Shown piece after piece: positions 60,998-64,000 of a stretch of 64,000 bases of DNA. Source of the DNA: an uncultured Mollicutes bacterium (GTDB lineage: Bacteria; Bacillota_I; Bacilli_A; RFN20; CAG-826); NCBI GenBank assembly GCA_900540385.1, contig UQFY01000002.1, positions 1 through 64,000 on the forward strand, read 5' to 3'. The notes under the pieces were generated by a model that was not told the origin of the DNA, did not search any database, and worked only from the letters and a program-made list of their open reading frames with translations. The stretch's first letter is position 1; each line of letters begins with the position of its first letter. A program made the translations under genes and the position numbers.

Positions 60998-62319
60998 TTT
61001 TCTTCCTCCTCATGATGATGGCAATGCTCATGGTTTTCAATGGAATCAAAAGCGGCATCTAATTCATCTTCAAGTTTATTCAAATCAATTTGTTTTTGTT
61101 CTTTTGTTGCTAGATTCTTTAATTGAGCAACGCCATTCTCCAACTCTTCAGAGCCAATAATGAGGGCGAATTTCGCCTTTCTCTTTTCTGCTTTCTTGAA
61201 GGCACTGCCTAATTTCGTAGAAGCAAGAGGGTTATCTACCTTAAAGCCAAGAGAACGGATTTCTTCTGTGATGTTAAAGGTATCATCCAAAACTTCTTCT
61301 CCAACTGGAATGACATAAACATCGATTCCATCGTCGATGTCTTTCAATAAGCCATTGTCTTTTGCTACGTTATAGACACGTTCGATGCCCATGGCATAGC
61401 CAACTCCGGCTAAATCAGGACCGCCGAGTTCTTTAACCAGTCCACCATAGTGTCCTCCACCACAAAGAGCTCCATAATCCACGCCCGCATCGCTTAATGC
61501 GTGAATTTCAAAGACGACTTCGGAATAATAATCAAGACCTCTGACCAACGAATCATCGATTTCGTATTCAATTCCCAAATCATTAATGATAGATAAGGTT
61601 GTGTAGAAACGTTTTTCAGATTCCTCGGAAAGGTAATCTTTGATTTTTGGTGCACCTTTGGCGATTTCTTGGTCTTTTTCGACCTTACAATCTAAAATTC
61701 GAAGAGGATTTAATTCCAATCTTTCATGGCAGTCTTCGCACATTTCATCGATTCTTCCTTGGAAGAACTCTTTCAAGGCCTTGCGGTAATTACTTCTCGT
61801 CGTATCATCGCCAATCGTGTTGATTTTCAAACTTAGGTTTTTGAAACCGAGCATATAAAGAGATTGCATGGCCATGATAATGCATTCAGCGTCTGCGCGA
61901 GGGCTATCTTGGCCAATTTCCTCAACACCGAATTGATTGAATTGGCGATATCTGCCTAATTGAGGTCTTTCATAACGGAAAGCAGGTCCATGATAATACA
62001 GTTTTAATGGAAGGTTTCCGCCATCCGCATACATCTTATTAGAAACAACGCTACGCACGATTCCCGCTGTGAATTCCGGCCTCATTGTGACCGAACGGTC
62101 TCCCTTATCCATGAAAGTGTACATTTCTTTACGGACAACGTCGCTGCTTCCTCCTGTTCCACGTGAGAAAACATCCGTATATTCGAGAACGGGTGGAACG
62201 ATTTCCTTATAGGCATAAAGCTCTATGCAGGTGGATAAAACATCGATGATATATTGGATTCCGGTCATTTCCTCCCCGAAAATATCATGAGTTCCTTTTA
62301 CTGGTTGATAATTGCTCAT
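60994..62319 (-). CDS. hisS: Histidyl-tRNA synthetase with His/Glu-rich tail
   Basis: 441 aa class IIa enzyme. TMRPEFTAGIVR, RYERPQLGRYRQFNQFG and YDSLVRGLDYYSEV-type motif regions are present. The C-terminus ends with NHEHCHHHEEEEK, an unusual His/Glu cluster beyond the anticodon domain. Strong Shine-Dalgarno AGGAGGAG. No T-box leader, since rsh ends 11 nt upstream. dtd, often between them, is missing. Confidence 0.96.
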   Translation of the reverse strand: MSNYQPVKGTHDIFGEEMTGIQYIIDVLSTCIELYAYKEIVPPVLEYTDVFSRGTGGSSDVVRKEMYTFMDKGDRSVTMRPEFTAGIVRSVVSNKMYADGGNLPLKLYYHGPAFRYERPQLGRYRQFNQFGVEEIGQDSPRADAECIIMAMQSLYMLGFKNLSLKINTIGDDTTRSNYRKALKEFFQGRIDEMCEDCHERLELNPLRILDCKVEKDQEIAKGAPKIKDYLSEESEKRFYTTLSIINDLGIEYEIDDSLVRGLDYYSEVVFEIHALSDAGVDYGALCGGGHYGGLVKELGGPDLAGVGYAMGIERVYNVAKDNGLLKDIDDGIDVYVIPVGEEVLDDTFNITEEIRSLGFKVDNPLASTKLGSAFKKAEKRKAKFALIIGSEELENGVAQLKNLATKEQKQIDLNKLEDELDAAFDSIENHEHCHHHEEEEK

Positions 62320-62330
62320 ATTCTCCTCCT

Positions 62331-64000
62331 TTAATGGATTATTCTTTTACATTCATAAATACCTTTTACGCCTTTTAAAGCCGCAAAAACATCTTCTAAC
62401 GTCTTTGAATCAGACACATAAATTGTTGCTCCGATAACATCGTTCATCGTTTCGTGAATAAGATGGACTTTTAAATCGGTGACCTCAACTCCTTTTGAGG
62501 ACATGGTTGCAAGCATATCCGCAAGAAGATTTTGACGATCGTTGGCATAAACTTGAATATCAACAGGGTAAGTTGATATTCCTAAATTAGGGTTCCAATG
62601 AACACTGATGGTTCTTTTGCCTGCGTCAACGATATTTGGACAATTCAAACGGTGAACAACAATTCCCTTCCCTTTTGTAACGTATCCAGTGATATCGTCT
62701 CCAGGAATTGGTGTGCAACATTTCGCCAAAGAGACAGCAACATTATCGATTCCATTGACAATAATTGGGTTTTTGCTGTCTTTGGAAGAGTTATGCCTAT
62801 TCAGGTTCGTTTTCTTATCTTCCTTACGGACCCCAAGATAGTCGATTAAGACAAACGGAGTGATGTTACGATTCGCCACCGCTTCATAAAGTGTGTCCAT
62901 ATCAGAGAAATTGAACTTGCTTAAGGCCTTGCTTTCGAGAAGTTTTTCCATCTCACCAACACCAATATCCTGGGCTTTAAAAGCTTCAAGGCAGCTTTCG
63001 TAGCCTTTGCGGATTGTTTCTTCGCGAAGGTATTGGCTATTTTTAGCAATGCTCTTTTTAATGTGAGATTTTGCGCTGGCGGTTTTAGCAATCTCCAACC
63101 ACCCTTGATTTGGTCCAGGAGAATTTTTGGAGGTTTTGATTTCGCAAACATCTCCCGTTTTCAAAACGGTGTTAAGCGGAACCATTTGCCCATTAACAAC
63201 TGCTCCTACAGCCGAATCTCCGACTTTTGTGTGAATTTTATAAGCAAAATCTAGGGTTGTTGCTCCACTAGGAAGATCAATAACCTTTCCTAGAGGTGTA
63301 AATACATACACGTTCGCATTAAAAATATCGTTAGAAAGAGCGGCCATATATTCTTTGGCGTTGCCACTCTCTTCTCCAGAAATAGAGACAAAATCACGGA
63401 ACCAGTGAAGTTTATTTTCGATGTCTTTTTGTTCTTCACGTGCATTATAATTGTTGCCTTCTTTATATTTCCAATGGGCGGCAACACCTTCTTCCGCTAT
63501 TTGGTCCATTTCTTCAGTTCGAATTTGAACTTCATAAATATTTCCATCTCCGGAAACGATACTGGTGTGCAAAGACTGATACATGTTTGGCTTTGGCATA
63601 GCGATATAGTCTTTGAAACGACCGGGAATAGGTTTGAATGTCGCATGAACAATTCCAAGGATCTCATAGCATTGCATGATCGTTTTTGTAATCACACGAA
63701 TAGCCAAAACATCGTATATTTCATCGAAATTGTAATTTTTGAGATACATTTTTCGATAGATGGAATAAATAGATTTGATACGCGATTCCATACGGAATGG
63801 TATTTTTTGTTCGAAAATCAAGTCAGCGATACGTTTCTTTAAACTGTTAAGCGATTCTTGGCGGTTGCTTTCTCTTTCATTCAACATCTTTAAAATCGCA
63901 TTGTATTTCTCTGGTTCAAGATATTTCAAAGAAAGGTCTTCCATTTCGCTTTGCATTTTATAAATACCTAAACGATGGGCAATTGGAGTAAAAACCTCCA
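62331..64000 (-). CDS. rsh: RelA/SpoT-type (p)ppGpp synthetase/hydrolase, 5' part outside window
   Basis: The reading frame runs past the right edge: the last bases still encode EVFTPIAHRLGIYK, which belongs to the end of the HD hydrolase domain, so the N-terminus is missing. Visible are the synthetase domain (YDVLAIRV, FKDYIAMPKPNMYQSLHT), the TGS domain (VFTPLGKVIDLPSGAT) and a C-terminal zinc/ACT region (CCTPIPGDDI). Long bifunctional stringent-response enzyme, cotranscribed with hisS-aspS. Confidence 0.95.
   Translation of the reverse strand, partial: EVFTPIAHRLGIYKMQSEMEDLSLKYLEPEKYNAILKMLNERESNRQESLNSLKKRIADLIFEQKIPFRMESRIKSIYSIYRKMYLKNYNFDEIYDVLAIRVITKTIMQCYEILGIVHATFKPIPGRFKDYIAMPKPNMYQSLHTSIVSGDGNIYEVQIRTEEMDQIAEEGVAAHWKYKEGNNYNAREEQKDIENKLHWFRDFVSISGEESGNAKEYMAALSNDIFNANVYVFTPLGKVIDLPSGATTLDFAYKIHTKVGDSAVGAVVNGQMVPLNTVLKTGDVCEIKTSKNSPGPNQGWLEIAKTASAKSHIKKSIAKNSQYLREETIRKGYESCLEAFKAQDIGVGEMEKLLESKALSKFNFSDMDTLYEAVANRNITPFVLIDYLGVRKEDKKTNLNRHNSSKDSKNPIIVNGIDNVAVSLAKCCTPIPGDDITGYVTKGKGIVVHRLNCPNIVDAGKRTISVHWNPNLGISTYPVDIQVYANDRQNLLADMLATMSSKGVEVTDLKVHLIHETMNDVIGATIYVSDSKTLEDVFAALKGVKGIYECKRIIH

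Noticed and set aside
62320..62330. T-box leader for hisS, aspS or glyQS
   Set aside because: rsh ends 11 nt before hisS, aspS overlaps hisS, and the glyQS leader has no AGGGTGGNACCGCG-like sequence or specifier stem.
1..64000. Mycoplasma-type code with TGA as Trp
   Set aside because: TGA ends many genes, often as ATGA overlaps, and Trp positions use TGG.
1..64000. CRISPR arrays, tRNA genes, rRNA genes, prophage or insertion sequences
   Set aside because: No regularly spaced repeats, no tRNA T-loop/acceptor pattern outside genes, and no transposase or phage genes were found by reading. tRNAs could only be excluded fully by a covariance search.

Overview
The window is chromosomal DNA from a low-GC, Gram-positive-type bacterium, most likely a reduced-genome relative of the Bacilli/Mollicutes (Erysipelotrichales or an uncultured RF39-like lineage). 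This is an inference from gene order and content. The order repeatedly matches Bacillus subtilis (comEA-comEC-holA-rpsT; lepA-hemW-hrcA-grpE-dnaK-dnaJ-rsmE-mtaB-rpsU; ybeY-cdd-era-recO-glyQS-dnaG-trmK-ispH-cshB-ispG-rpmG; plsY/parE-parC; yqeG-yqeH-yhbY-nadD-yqeK-rsfS; yqhY-nusB-xseA-xseB-dxs; xerD-deoB; rsh-hisS-aspS), but many intervening genes are gone: comEB, gpr/spoIIP, prmA, phoH, dgkA, rpoD, folD, ispA, aroE and dtd are not at their usual places. TGA is used as a stop and TGG as Trp, so this is not the Mycoplasma code.

Layout. 1-4.2 kb: DNA-uptake genes comEA/comEC, holA and a phosphodiesterase. 4.2-6.6 kb (minus strand): rpsT and an adenylate-forming enzyme fused to an acyl carrier domain. 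6.6-14.9 kb: fmt, a nuclease/XPD-type helicase fusion, lepA, a Fic-like protein that lacks the catalytic motif, a small charged membrane protein and hemW. 15-23 kb: the CIRCE/HrcA-controlled heat-shock operon followed by rsmE, an unrecognised 258-aa protein and mtaB. 23-27.6 kb: rpmF, deoC, two glycosyltransferases, rpsU and a C39-peptidase membrane protein without an ATPase domain. 27.6-37.8 kb: rRNA maturation, era, recO, glyQS, dnaG, trmK and the MEP enzymes ispH and ispG around a cshB-like helicase. 37.8-49 kb: metallo-hydrolase, efp, yneF-like gene, plsY, topoisomerase IV and a ribosome-assembly/NAD cluster. 49.7-64 kb: everything is on the minus strand (deoB, xerD, dinB, dxs, xseAB, nusB, yqhY, tkt, aspS, hisS, rsh).

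The strand switch at 49.0-49.75 kb is an AT-rich gene-free stretch holding a 28-bp sequence that matches dif, so I read it as the replication terminus, with the tyrosine recombinase gene xerD 1.7 kb away. No tRNA, rRNA, CRISPR array, prophage or intact transposon was seen.

The most interesting signals are: (1) a promoter-like block shared by comEA and the C39-peptidase membrane gene, which suggests a link to competence; (2) a widespread arrangement in which a -10 hexamer sits 6-8 nt before the start codon and no Shine-Dalgarno is present, implying leaderless mRNAs; (3) the degenerate Fic protein; (4) the dif/terminus locus; (5) an elongation factor P whose tip loop lacks the canonical lysine; and (6) several fusions and orphan genes.
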